The translations under genes were made by a program, and so were the position numbers. Shown here piece after piece: positions 19,622 to 27,595 of a DNA stretch of 64,000 nucleotides. Location of the stretch: NCBI RefSeq assembly GCF_014655715.1, contig NZ_BNBM01000004.1:257639-321638 (forward strand). Reading direction: 5' to 3'. Source of the stretch: Streptomyces lanatus (lineage in GTDB: Bacteria > Actinomycetota > Actinomycetes > Streptomycetales > Streptomycetaceae). The number at the start of each line of letters is the position of its first letter. Within the stretch, counting starts at the first letter, position 1. The notes under the pieces are model-generated. The model had not been told where the DNA came from, did no database searches, and was given only the letters and a program-made list of their open reading frames with translations.

Positions 19622-20902
19622 TCAGGCGTTCCAGATCTTCTCGGCCTCGCGCTGCCAGTCGGTGAGGATGGAGCCGATCTCCTTGGGCTTGGCGAGGAAC
19701 TTGGTCAGCGCGGTGTCGGCGGTGGGCTGGAGGGCGTCGCTGGAGTCGCGGTTGAAGTACTGGGTGAGCTCGGCCGCCTCCTCGATGTGCTTACGGCCCT
19801 TCTTCACCAGCGGGGTGCCGGCGTCCTTGGCGTCGGGGTGGCAGGGCAGGACGGTGCCGGAGGATCCCTTGATGTAGAGCTCCTGGGCCTCGGCGGTGGC
19901 GAGATAGCCCAGCAGGTCGAGGACCCCGTCCTTGCGCCCGGTGCGGGCACTGGCGAAGTAGCCGTCGGTCGGGGCCTCTTCGGCGAGCGGAACCTTCGGG
20001 TCGATGACCGGGAAGCGGAAGAAGTCGATGTCGTCGAGGGCGTCCTTGGGGGCCGCGTCGGCGAAGAAGGTGCCGATCAGCATCATGCCGCTACGGCCGT
20101 TGAGCAGCACCGTCGTGGCGTCCTGGAAGGCGCCCGCGGTGCCGTTCGGGTCGAAGTACGGCAGTACTTCCTGCCAGCGGTCGAAGACCTTGCGCACTTC
20201 GGGGTCGTCGAAACGGTGCTGTCCGGCCAGCAGTCCACGGTGGTACTTGGCGCCGTTGATCCGGATGTCGAGGTAGTCGAACCAGGCGGAGGCGACCCAG
20301 GGGGTGTTGCCTCCAGCGCCCAGGCCGATCGGGGCGACGCCCTTGCTCTTGAGCTTGTCGCACAGGTCGAGGAAGTCGTCCCAGGTCTTCGGCTCGCTGA
20401 CGCCCCACTTGGCGAAGTTGGACTTCCGGTAGAACATGCCCCACCAGTAATAGGTGGCCGGGACGAAGACCTTCTTGCCGGAGCTCGACGTGCACAGCGA
20501 GTTCAGGGCCTTGGAGTAGCGCTTGAGGTCGGAGGTGCCCCAGAGGTCGTCGAGGCCGAGCAGCAGGTCCTTCTTCGCGTACGCCTCCGCGACCGAGCCG
20601 GGGTACCAGGTGTAGACGTCCGGCGGGTTGGCGGAGGTGAGATACGTCGGCAGCTGGGTGCGGAAGGTCTCCGCGGCGACCGTGTTGAGGCTGACGCCGC
20701 CCTTCTTGCCGTAGGCGGCGACGACGTCCTCCATCGCGGCCTTGGCCTGCGGCGCGGACAGGTTGGACTGGAGGGTGACCGCGCCGTCCGAGGAGGACTT
20801 CGAGGACGAGGTCGAGGTGACGCAGCCGCTGAGCAGCGCGGCGGTGCCGGTGGCGCCGAGACCGGCGAGGAAGCGCCGTCGGCTGGGTCGAGGATTGATC
20901 AT
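19622..20902 (-). CDS. Sugar ABC transporter substrate-binding lipoprotein
   Basis: 426 residues, family 1 extracellular solute-binding protein. The N-terminus has a twin-arginine-like motif (RRRFLAG at 8-14) and a lipobox ALLSGC with the lipid-attached C27, followed by a Ser-rich linker. The mature part shows KDLLLGLDDLW, the ligand-binding NTPWVASAWFDYLD region and GRSGMMLIGTFF. By context it delivers alpha-galactosides to the two permeases. It is the first gene of the ten-gene operon, and an AT-rich palindrome lies 63 bp before its start. Confidence 0.92.
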   Translation of the reverse strand: MINPRPSRRRFLAGLGATGTAALLSGCVTSTSSSKSSSDGAVTLQSNLSAPQAKAAMEDVVAAYGKKGGVSLNTVAAETFRTQLPTYLTSANPPDVYTWYPGSVAEAYAKKDLLLGLDDLWGTSDLKRYSKALNSLCTSSSGKKVFVPATYYWWGMFYRKSNFAKWGVSEPKTWDDFLDLCDKLKSKGVAPIGLGAGGNTPWVASAWFDYLDIRINGAKYHRGLLAGQHRFDDPEVRKVFDRWQEVLPYFDPNGTAGAFQDATTVLLNGRSGMMLIGTFFADAAPKDALDDIDFFRFPVIDPKVPLAEEAPTDGYFASARTGRKDGVLDLLGYLATAEAQELYIKGSSGTVLPCHPDAKDAGTPLVKKGRKHIEEAAELTQYFNRDSSDALQPTADTALTKFLAKPKEIGSILTDWQREAEKIWNA

Positions 20903-20964
20903 GGTGGCTCCCTGTGGGTCCGCGCGGCGGATCCAGGTTCGCGTGGCACACCGGCCACGTCAAG

Positions 20965-20980
20965 ATTAATTACTAATTTA
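20965..20980. promoter_or_regulatory. AT-rich palindromic operator before the transporter operon
   Basis: ATTAATTACTAATTTA, with the exact inverted repeat AATTA-C-TAATT at its centre (20968-20978). It lies 63 bp upstream of the binding-protein start in a very GC-rich genome, so it stands out. The same 16 bases recur at 23215-23230 in front of the GH27 gene, and 20 of 21 bases match when the flank is included. This is best read as the binding site of a regulator shared by both transcription units. Confidence 0.68.
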
Positions 20981-21010
20981 TTTGGACCAGAATCAGGACC
21001 AGAACTTGGA

Positions 21011-23101
21011 CTACGGCCGCTCGAACTGCGTCCGGTGGACGTACCCGTCGACCCCACGGAACACGACGTCAACCGCACCGCCCGGCCCCTCGACCGCCCC
21101 GAGCGCACCTTCGAAGGCGGCGCTGGGGAACTCCTGCCGCTTGGTCCACCCCTGCCAGGCATCGCCCTCGAAGCTGCGCTGCCAGAGCGTGTAGTCACCC
21201 GCCCGCGCGTACAGCACCACCGCGTCCCCCACGGCCACGAGCGTCGGACTGCCGCTCACGGTCCCGCCGAGCGAGGCCCACTCCGACCACTCCCCCGAGG
21301 CGTCCCGCGACCGCGTCCACACGTCGTCCGCCGAAGTGCGCACGGCGACATGGACCCGCCCCCGCGCATCGACGACGGCGGACGGTCTGCCGTAGACCGG
21401 CCGCTCGCCAGGCGCGCCGAGCGACTCCCAGCCGGACGCCGGCCCACGCCGCACGACCTGCCCGTCCGCCCCGCGCGCGACGAGCGTCCAGTGCTCGGGG
21501 TCGCTGAACGCCACCGACGGCGCATCGGTCACCCGCCCGCCCAGGTTCTGCCAGCCACCCCAGCGTCCACCGTCGAACACCCGCCGATAGACACGGGAGT
21601 CGGCGCCGCGTACGAAGACGTCGATACGACCGCCGTCGGAGGCGTAGGCGGCGGGCTGGCCGAGGATCTCGCCGCCCAGGTCCCTGGTCCGCGAGGTGGC
21701 GTCGCCCGCCGTCGTGTGCTGGACGAGATTCCCGCGCGGTCCCCGGAAGAAGGTGGTCAGCGCGTCACCGGTGCGCACGACGGCCGGGCTCGCACTGGCT
21801 CGTTCACCCAGGCTCACCCCCGGCAGGGCCTCCTCGCCGGTCAGCTTCAGCAACGCGGTGCCGTGCGCGGGGACCTCGACGGTGTACGACCCGGTGTGCG
21901 TCCCGCGATCCGCGCGGGCCCGCAGGTCGCGCACCTTGACCGCGCCGCCCAGGGCGGCGTCGGCGAACTTCACGGTGCGCAGGGCGGGCTGATCGGAGCG
22001 ATTGAGCAGGACGACCGCCCGCTGTCCGCGCCCCGCGAGGTCCTTGCTGTAGACGTCGCCCACGGAGTCGGCGGCCACCCGGACGCCCTGGACGGCGAGC
22101 GGGTCCTGGTTGACGGCGATGATCTCCGGGTTGCCCAAGGTCTTGATCATCGCGGCCGACAGGGTACGGGGGTCCGAGCCGAGGACGAGCGGTGAGGCCA
22201 TCTCGGCCCACATCACGAACTGCGTGGTCGACTCCTCCTCGGTCAGCTCCAGGGAGCCGTCGGCCATGCGGCGCATGGGGATGAGGTAGTCGGGGTCGTT
22301 GTAGTGGCCGGGCCCCTGCGCCTCGGGGTGCCAGGCGTTGGCGTCCATGTTGCGCAGCACGTTGGGCCACTGCCCCGGGCTGGGCGTCCCCCAGGCGATG
22401 TCGGTCCCGGTGCGCCAGGAGTCGGCGATGGTCGGGGCGTAGGTATAGGTGTTGTGCGCGTCCTGCTCGGGCGTGTGCGGCAGGCCCCAGTCGTCGGTGA
22501 GCGGGTTGCAGAGGTTGAGCACCATCCTGCGGCCCGACTTGGCGACGGCGTCGCTGAACTCCTTGAACGCGGGCCCCGGATCGAGCTTGGCACCGATGCC
22601 GCACAGGAAGTCGACCTTGATGGCGTCGACCTTCCAGTCGGCGAACTGCCGCGCGTCCTCGTCGTAGTGGCCCCGGCTGCCGAGTCCGCAGGTCTTGCCG
22701 CCGTCGTAGGTTCCGGCATCGGTGTAGATGCCGGCCTTCAGTCCCCGCTTGTGCAGATAGGAGACCAGGGCCGGGATGCCGGAGGGGAAGCGGTCGGGGT
22801 GGGCCGTCAACCGCCCCTGTGCGTCACGGGGGTTGTCGGCCTGCCAGCCGCCGTCCAGCCACACGATGTCGTAGCCGCTGTCGCGCAGCCCGCTGCTGAC
22901 CAGCTTGTCGGCGACCGCGCGGACCTCCTTCTCGGTGGGCGCGCCGAGCCCGTAGTAGCTGTTCCAGCCCATGTACGGCGTCGGTGCCAGACCGCTGTCG
23001 TAGTAGGCGGGCGCGCCCTGGTCGACGGTCCCGGTGGGGGTCGCGGACGCGGACGCCGTCAGAGCTACGGAGATCGCGGTTGCGAGGACGAGTGAAGCCA
23101 C
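21011..23101 (-). CDS. Secreted alpha-galactosidase (GH27) with C-terminal propeller lectin-like domain
   Basis: 696 residues, GTG start after GGGAGAGG. Signal peptide in about the first 20 residues. The GH27 barrel spans about 35-330: APTPYMGWNSYYGLG, IVWLDGGW, nucleophile D164 in IKVDFLCG, and the acid/base region GHYNDPDYLI. A C-terminal all-beta domain to about 415 follows. Residues about 425-696 are repeats of the form DVFVRGADSRVYRRVFDG..WGGWQNLGG, typical of PLL-like beta-propeller sugar-binding domains. It would free galactose or oligosaccharides from galactomannan or raffinose outside the cell. It lies upstream of, and codirectional with, the importer operon. Confidence 0.92.
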   Translation of the reverse strand: MASLVLATAISVALTASASATPTGTVDQGAPAYYDSGLAPTPYMGWNSYYGLGAPTEKEVRAVADKLVSSGLRDSGYDIVWLDGGWQADNPRDAQGRLTAHPDRFPSGIPALVSYLHKRGLKAGIYTDAGTYDGGKTCGLGSRGHYDEDARQFADWKVDAIKVDFLCGIGAKLDPGPAFKEFSDAVAKSGRRMVLNLCNPLTDDWGLPHTPEQDAHNTYTYAPTIADSWRTGTDIAWGTPSPGQWPNVLRNMDANAWHPEAQGPGHYNDPDYLIPMRRMADGSLELTEEESTTQFVMWAEMASPLVLGSDPRTLSAAMIKTLGNPEIIAVNQDPLAVQGVRVAADSVGDVYSKDLAGRGQRAVVLLNRSDQPALRTVKFADAALGGAVKVRDLRARADRGTHTGSYTVEVPAHGTALLKLTGEEALPGVSLGERASASPAVVRTGDALTTFFRGPRGNLVQHTTAGDATSRTRDLGGEILGQPAAYASDGGRIDVFVRGADSRVYRRVFDGGRWGGWQNLGGRVTDAPSVAFSDPEHWTLVARGADGQVVRRGPASGWESLGAPGERPVYGRPSAVVDARGRVHVAVRTSADDVWTRSRDASGEWSEWASLGGTVSGSPTLVAVGDAVVLYARAGDYTLWQRSFEGDAWQGWTKRQEFPSAAFEGALGAVEGPGGAVDVVFRGVDGYVHRTQFERP

Positions 23102-23214
23102 GTGCCTCTCCCGGAGGTTGGGAAGCGAGGGGAGGTGTGACGCGGGCCACTCGGAGGGCCGGGGCCGTCGGCGTCACGGCGAAGACTGTGGCGCGCGGCC
23201 GAAACCCTGTCAAT

Positions 23215-23230
23215 ATTAATTACTAATTTA
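23215..23230. promoter_or_regulatory. Second copy of the AT-rich palindromic operator
   Basis: The sequence ATTAATTACTAATTTA is identical to that at 20965-20980, in the same orientation relative to the downstream minus-strand gene. It lies 114 bp before the GH27 start and 168 bp before the divergent GH2 gene, so it could act on both. Two identical 16-mers of this AT content within 2.3 kb of Streptomyces DNA are very unlikely by chance. Confidence 0.68.
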
Positions 23231-23292
23231 AAGAAACATGGGTCCGAATCCGTCGGAAGTCTTGACGCGCCCACGTCGGCGGTGCACTGTTC

Positions 23293-23305
23293 GGCAACGT
23301 TGTCA
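23293..23305. promoter_or_regulatory. LacI-type operator copy 1 before the GH2 gene
   Basis: GGCAACGTTGTCA, centred on the palindrome CAACGTTG with a CpG centre, the usual layout for LacI/GalR-family sites. An identical 13-mer starts 35 bp downstream. No LacI-family gene lies in the window. Confidence 0.6.
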
Positions 23306-23327
23306 GAGACCACTCGGCCAAGCCTTT

Positions 23328-23340
23328 GGCAACGTTGTCA
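23328..23340. promoter_or_regulatory. LacI-type operator copy 2 before the GH2 gene
   Basis: Identical to the site at 23293-23305 and 58 bp upstream of the GH2 start. Spacing of 35 bp (about 3.3 turns) puts the two sites on nearly the same face of the helix, fitting cooperative repression of the plus-strand gene. Confidence 0.6.
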
Positions 23341-23397
23341 CAGCCTGATTCCAGGCCGCCTCGTTCACCGGACACCCCTGATCGGAGCCGTCGCCCC

Positions 23398-26300
23398 ATG
23401 CCGGATCAGCCTTCTGCGCCGTCCCGTCGCACCGTTCTCACCGCCGGGTCCACCCTACTCGCGGGCTTCGGGCTCGGCATGAGCCTGCCGACCGCATCCG
23501 TCGCGGCCGATTCCGGCCAGGCCCGCTCCCTCGACGAACTCGCCGCCTACCGCCCGGTGACGGTCTCCTCCACCGACTACGCCCCGACGCCCGCCGAGTT
23601 CGCGGTGGACGGCCTCGACGGTGCGGGGGTGCGCGGGACGGGCTGGCGGGCGGCGCCCGGTGACCCGCAGTGGATCTGCGTGGACCTCCAGGCGATGTGC
23701 GAGGTGGAGTCCCTACGGCTCGTCTTCGAGGCGACCGTGGACGATCCGCCGTATGTCGACGCGCCCGGGGGCAATCCGCGCGACAACACCACGGGGCAGG
23801 AGATCCTCTCCAGCTGCGCGGTCGACTTCGTCGTCGAGACCTCCCGCGATCAGCGGACATGGACGGCCGTGTACCGCACCGAGTCCGGCCGGGGCGGGGT
23901 GCTGGAGATCCCCCTGGCGCGGCCCGTGACCGCACGCTGGGTGCGCATGACCGTACACAAGCGCTCGAACGCCAACCCCCTGGGCCTCAACGGCCTCCAG
24001 GTGTACGGCACCTGCGCCACCCACCGCCCGGCCGCCACCGGCTGGACCGACTGGGGCGTACACCACCGCACTCCCCCGGCGCTGAAGGTCGCCGCGGACG
24101 GCACCGTGCCGCTGGAGTCCGGCTGGGACCTGACGATGGACGACTGGGCCGGCGCGGAGGGCGCCGACCTGTCCAAGCCGTCGGTCGACACCAGCCGCTG
24201 GCTCCCGGCCACGGTGCCCGGCACCGTACTGGCCTCGCTGGTGGACCAGGGCCATCTGCCCGACCCCGTCTCCGGCTTCAACAACCTGCACGTGCCGGAG
24301 GCCCTCTCCCGCCACTCGTGGTGGTACAGACGCCAGTTCCGCCTGCCGAAGGGCCTGCGCACCGGCGCCGGGCGCCACGTCTGGCTGGAGTTCGACGGCG
24401 TCAACCACCGGGCCGAGGCCTGGCTCAACGGCAGCCCCGTCGGCGACGTCACCTTCCCCTTCGCCCGCGCCGCCTTCGACGTGACGAAGCTCCTCACCGG
24501 CACGGGCGAGCAGGCCCTGGCCGTAAGGATCACGCCCATGCCGTTCCCGGGCAGCCCCGGCGACAAGGGCCCGGCCGGCCTGGCGTTCGTGGACGCCGGG
24601 GCGAACATGATGAACCGCAACTCGCCCACGTATCTGGCCGCTTCGGGCTGGGACTGGATGCCCGCGGTACGCGACCGGGCCGCCGGCATCTGGAACCACG
24701 TCCGCCTCCGCTCCACCGGCGCGACCGTCCTCGGCGACCCCCGCGTGGACACCCGGCTGCCCGACCTCCCCGACACCGGCACGGCCGAGCTGACGATCGT
24801 GGTCCCGGTCCGCAACGCCGATTCCGACAGCCGGCGCGTCACGATCTCCGCCGCCTTCGACGGCGTACGGCTCACCCGGACGGTCACCGTCCCCGGGGGC
24901 GCGACGGCCGACGTCACCTTCAGCCCGGCCGCTCACCCACAACTCCGCCTCCGCAACCCGAAGTTGTGGTGGCCCAACGGCTACGGCGACCCCGCCCTCC
25001 ACCGGCTCACCCTCACCGCGTCGGTCGCGGGACAGGAGAGCGACCGGCGCACGACCCGGTTCGGCATCCGGCAGTTCGGCTACGAGTACGACGTCCCGCT
25101 CACCTTCCAGTCGGGCGGCGACGCCTACGCGCAGACCGTCGACCTCACCCGGCAGAAGGCCCGGCACATACGGATCCTGTGCCGCACCCGCGCCACCGAC
25201 TGGGGCTCGTCCATGTGGGGCCTGTCGGTCCTCGACAGCTCCTCGCCCGGCAACGACCTCGCCCTGCACCGACCGGCCACGTCGTCGTCCGTCGACGATC
25301 CCGGCAACCGGCCCGGCAACGCCACGGACGGCGATCCGAAGACACGCTGGTCGTCGGCGTTCGAGGACGACCAGTGGATCGAGGTCGACCTGGGCGCCTC
25401 GGTGTCCTTCGACCGCGTGGTCGTCACCTGGGAGCAGGCGTACGCGAAGACCTACACGATCCAGGTCTCCGACGACGGCCAGGAATGGCGGGACGCCGCC
25501 TCGGTCGACAACACGGCGACTCCCCTGCCCTTCCGCACGACGGGCTCGGCCGCCCTGCAGAACGTGGAGTTCGAGGCCCGGACCGCACGCCACGTCCGGG
25601 TGCTCTGCCACAGCCGCGCCACGAGCTGGGGCGCGTCGATGTGGAGCCTGTCGGTCATCGACAGCTCCTCCCCCGCCACCGATCTCGCCCTGCGCAAGAC
25701 GGCCACCGCCTCCTCGGAGGAAGGCTCGGGCAGCAGGGCCACGAACGCCGTGGACGGCGATCCGAACACCCGCTGGTCCTCGGCATATGAGGACGAGCAG
25801 TCCATCCAGATCGACCTCGGTGAGCGGGTGACGTTCGACCGTGTGGCCATCCTGTGGGAACAGGCGTACGCCAAGACCTACACGATCCAGGTCTCCGACG
25901 ACGCCGAGACCTGGACGGACGTGAAGTCCGTGGACAACTCCACCGTGCCGCTGAAGATCAGCGTCAACGGTGTCCGTGTCTTCTGCCGGGGCGGCAACTG
26001 GGGCTGGGACGAGCTGCTGCGGCGAATGCCCGCCGAACGGATGGACACGGCCGTACGCATGCACCGCGACATGAACTTCACGATGATCCGGAACTGGCTC
26101 GGGTCCAGCAACCGCGAGGAGTTCTACGCCAGTTGCGACGAACACGGGCTGCTGGTCTGGAACGACTTCCCCAACGCCTGGGCCATGGACCCGCCGGACC
26201 ACGAGGCCTTCCTGAGCCTGGCGCAGGACACCGTGCGCCGCTATCACAGCCACCCCAGCATCGTCGTGTGGTGCGGCGCCAACGAGGGCAACCCGCCCGG

Positions 26301-27444
26301 TCCCGTCGACGACGGCATGCGCGCGGCGGTGCGGGCGGAGGCGCCCGATCTGCTGTACCAGAACAACTCCGCGGGCGGCATCGTCTCCGGCGGCGGCCCG
26401 TACGGCTGGGTCGAGCCGCAGAACTACTTCTCAGCCAAGAGCAGTCCGGGTTTCCACACCGAGATCGGCATGCCGGTCGTACCGACGGCCGAGACGATGG
26501 GTCGGCTCGTCGGCGACGAACCCGAGTGGCCCATCAAGGGCGCCTGGTACTACCACGACTGGAGCACCCGCGGGAATCAGGCACCGCAGAACTACCGCGC
26601 GGCCATCGAGGCGCGACTCGGCGAGGCGACGGGCCTCGACGACTTCTGCCGCAAGGCGCAGTTCGTCAACTACGAGAACTTCCGCGCCATGTTCGAGGCA
26701 TGGAACGCCCGGCTGTGGGACGACGCGAGCGGGCTGATGCTGTGGATGTCCCACCCCGCCTGGTACAGCACGGTGTGGCAGAACTACGACTACGACTTCG
26801 ACGTCAACGGCGCCTACTACGGCGTCCGCAAGGCCAGCGAGCCCGTCCATGTGCAGGCCCACCCGGTGAGCGGGCAGGTGATCGCCGTCAACCACACACC
26901 CCGGCGCATCTCCGGCGCCACGCTCACCGCACACCGCTACGACCTCTCCGGCCGCGCCCTCGGTCCCGAGCAGCGCGCGACCGTGGACGTAGCCGCCTCG
27001 TCGACCGCGCCGGCCTTCACCGCCGGCTGGACGGACGAGCTGCCCGACTTCCACCTCCTGCGGCTACGGCTGGTGGACGCGCGCGGGGAACTGCTGGCCG
27101 AGAACACGTATTGGCGCTACCGCGAGCCCGCCCACATGCGCGCGCTGAACGAGGTCGGGCGCACCCGAGTGTCGGCGGAGATCACCGACAGGGACCGCAC
27201 CGGGCTCACGGTGCGGCTGCGCAACCGTGGCACGACCGTCGCGGCGATGGTGCGCGTCTCGCTCCTGGACGCGAAGAGCGGTCACCGGGTGCTGCCCACG
27301 CTGTACGGCGACAACTACCTGTGGCTGCTGCCCGGCGAGTCGCGGACCCTCGCACTGTCCTGGCCCGCCACCTCCCTCGCGTCCGGCAGGCCTGCCGTGC
27401 GGGTGGAAGGCCACAACGTGCCCACGGTGAAGGTCGGCGCCTAG
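23398..27444 (+). CDS. Secreted GH2-family glycosidase (exo-beta-glucosaminidase/mannosidase type) with duplicated discoidin-like insert
   Basis: 1348 residues; ATG at 23398 with GGAG upstream. A TTG further upstream lies inside an operator and is rejected. Tat signal (SRRTVLTAG). Domains: an N-terminal F5/8C-like module (about 35-205), GH2 sugar-binding and Ig-like domains (about 215-580, with WWYRRQFRLP, NRNSPTYLAASGWDWMP and LWWPNGYGDP), a tandem pair of 142-residue F5/8C-like repeats (about 582-850), then the barrel resuming at FCRGGNWGWDELL. E963 in GANEGNPPG is the likely acid/base and E1022 in FHTEIGMPV the likely nucleophile. The GH2 architecture resembles exo-beta-D-glucosaminidase CsxA. 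The insert interrupting the enzyme between its Ig-like domain and barrel is unusual. Confidence 0.87.
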   Translation: MPDQPSAPSRRTVLTAGSTLLAGFGLGMSLPTASVAADSGQARSLDELAAYRPVTVSSTDYAPTPAEFAVDGLDGAGVRGTGWRAAPGDPQWICVDLQAMCEVESLRLVFEATVDDPPYVDAPGGNPRDNTTGQEILSSCAVDFVVETSRDQRTWTAVYRTESGRGGVLEIPLARPVTARWVRMTVHKRSNANPLGLNGLQVYGTCATHRPAATGWTDWGVHHRTPPALKVAADGTVPLESGWDLTMDDWAGAEGADLSKPSVDTSRWLPATVPGTVLASLVDQGHLPDPVSGFNNLHVPEALSRHSWWYRRQFRLPKGLRTGAGRHVWLEFDGVNHRAEAWLNGSPVGDVTFPFARAAFDVTKLLTGTGEQALAVRITPMPFPGSPGDKGPAGLAFVDAGANMMNRNSPTYLAASGWDWMPAVRDRAAGIWNHVRLRSTGATVLGDPRVDTRLPDLPDTGTAELTIVVPVRNADSDSRRVTISAAFDGVRLTRTVTVPGGATADVTFSPAAHPQLRLRNPKLWWPNGYGDPALHRLTLTASVAGQESDRRTTRFGIRQFGYEYDVPLTFQSGGDAYAQTVDLTRQKARHIRILCRTRATDWGSSMWGLSVLDSSSPGNDLALHRPATSSSVDDPGNRPGNATDGDPKTRWSSAFEDDQWIEVDLGASVSFDRVVVTWEQAYAKTYTIQVSDDGQEWRDAASVDNTATPLPFRTTGSAALQNVEFEARTARHVRVLCHSRATSWGASMWSLSVIDSSSPATDLALRKTATASSEEGSGSRATNAVDGDPNTRWSSAYEDEQSIQIDLGERVTFDRVAILWEQAYAKTYTIQVSDDAETWTDVKSVDNSTVPLKISVNGVRVFCRGGNWGWDELLRRMPAERMDTAVRMHRDMNFTMIRNWLGSSNREEFYASCDEHGLLVWNDFPNAWAMDPPDHEAFLSLAQDTVRRYHSHPSIVVWCGANEGNPPGPVDDGMRAAVRAEAPDLLYQNNSAGGIVSGGGPYGWVEPQNYFSAKSSPGFHTEIGMPVVPTAETMGRLVGDEPEWPIKGAWYYHDWSTRGNQAPQNYRAAIEARLGEATGLDDFCRKAQFVNYENFRAMFEAWNARLWDDASGLMLWMSHPAWYSTVWQNYDYDFDVNGAYYGVRKASEPVHVQAHPVSGQVIAVNHTPRRISGATLTAHRYDLSGRALGPEQRATVDVAASSTAPAFTAGWTDELPDFHLLRLRLVDARGELLAENTYWRYREPAHMRALNEVGRTRVSAEITDRDRTGLTVRLRNRGTTVAAMVRVSLLDAKSGHRVLPTLYGDNYLWLLPGESRTLALSWPATSLASGRPAVRVEGHNVPTVKVGA

Positions 27445-27446
27445 GC

Positions 27447-27469
27447 ATTCAGAAACGACGTCGCTGAAT
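27447..27469 (+). terminator. Weak hairpin after the GH2 gene
   Basis: ATTCAG and CTGAAT form a 6-bp stem enclosing the self-complementary CGACGTCG. It directly follows the stop codon of the GH2 gene. There is no T-run, so termination is only possible. Confidence 0.35.
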
Positions 27470-27514
27470 CCGATGAAAAGGATGCGTTGGACGTCAGAAT
27501 CAGTCAGGAGCAAA

Positions 27515-27595
27515 GTGAGCACGTCCCCCACCAGGGACGGAACGACCCCCATGGCACAACCTTGCGGAGAAACCCTCGATGAACCACGTCGCTGA
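27515..27595 (+). CDS. Possible 26-residue leader peptide overlapping the aldo-keto reductase start
   Basis: A GTG start placed 4 nt after a perfect AGGAG opens a 26-codon frame (MSTSPTRDGTTPMAQPCG and onward) that ends at 27595, inside the first codons of the aldo-keto reductase but in another frame. The ribosome-binding site is stronger than that of the reductase itself. It may be a regulatory upstream ORF giving coupled translation, or a chance frame. Nothing in the peptide is recognisable. Confidence 0.35.
   Translation: MSTSPTRDGTTPMAQPCGETLDEPRR

Noticed and set aside
19538..22195. An 885-codon plus-strand frame across the binding-protein and GH27 genes
   Set aside because: It spans two genes and their promoter on the other strand, with shadow-like composition.
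23326..23397. A longer start for the GH2 gene at TTG 23326
   Set aside because: The TTG lies within the second LacI-type operator and has no ribosome-binding site; the later ATG precedes a proper Tat signal.
23713..26253. An 846-codon frame antisense to the GH2 gene
   Set aside because: Low-complexity Val/Gly/Arg/Ala composition, no motif, and the sense strand has intact catalytic domains.
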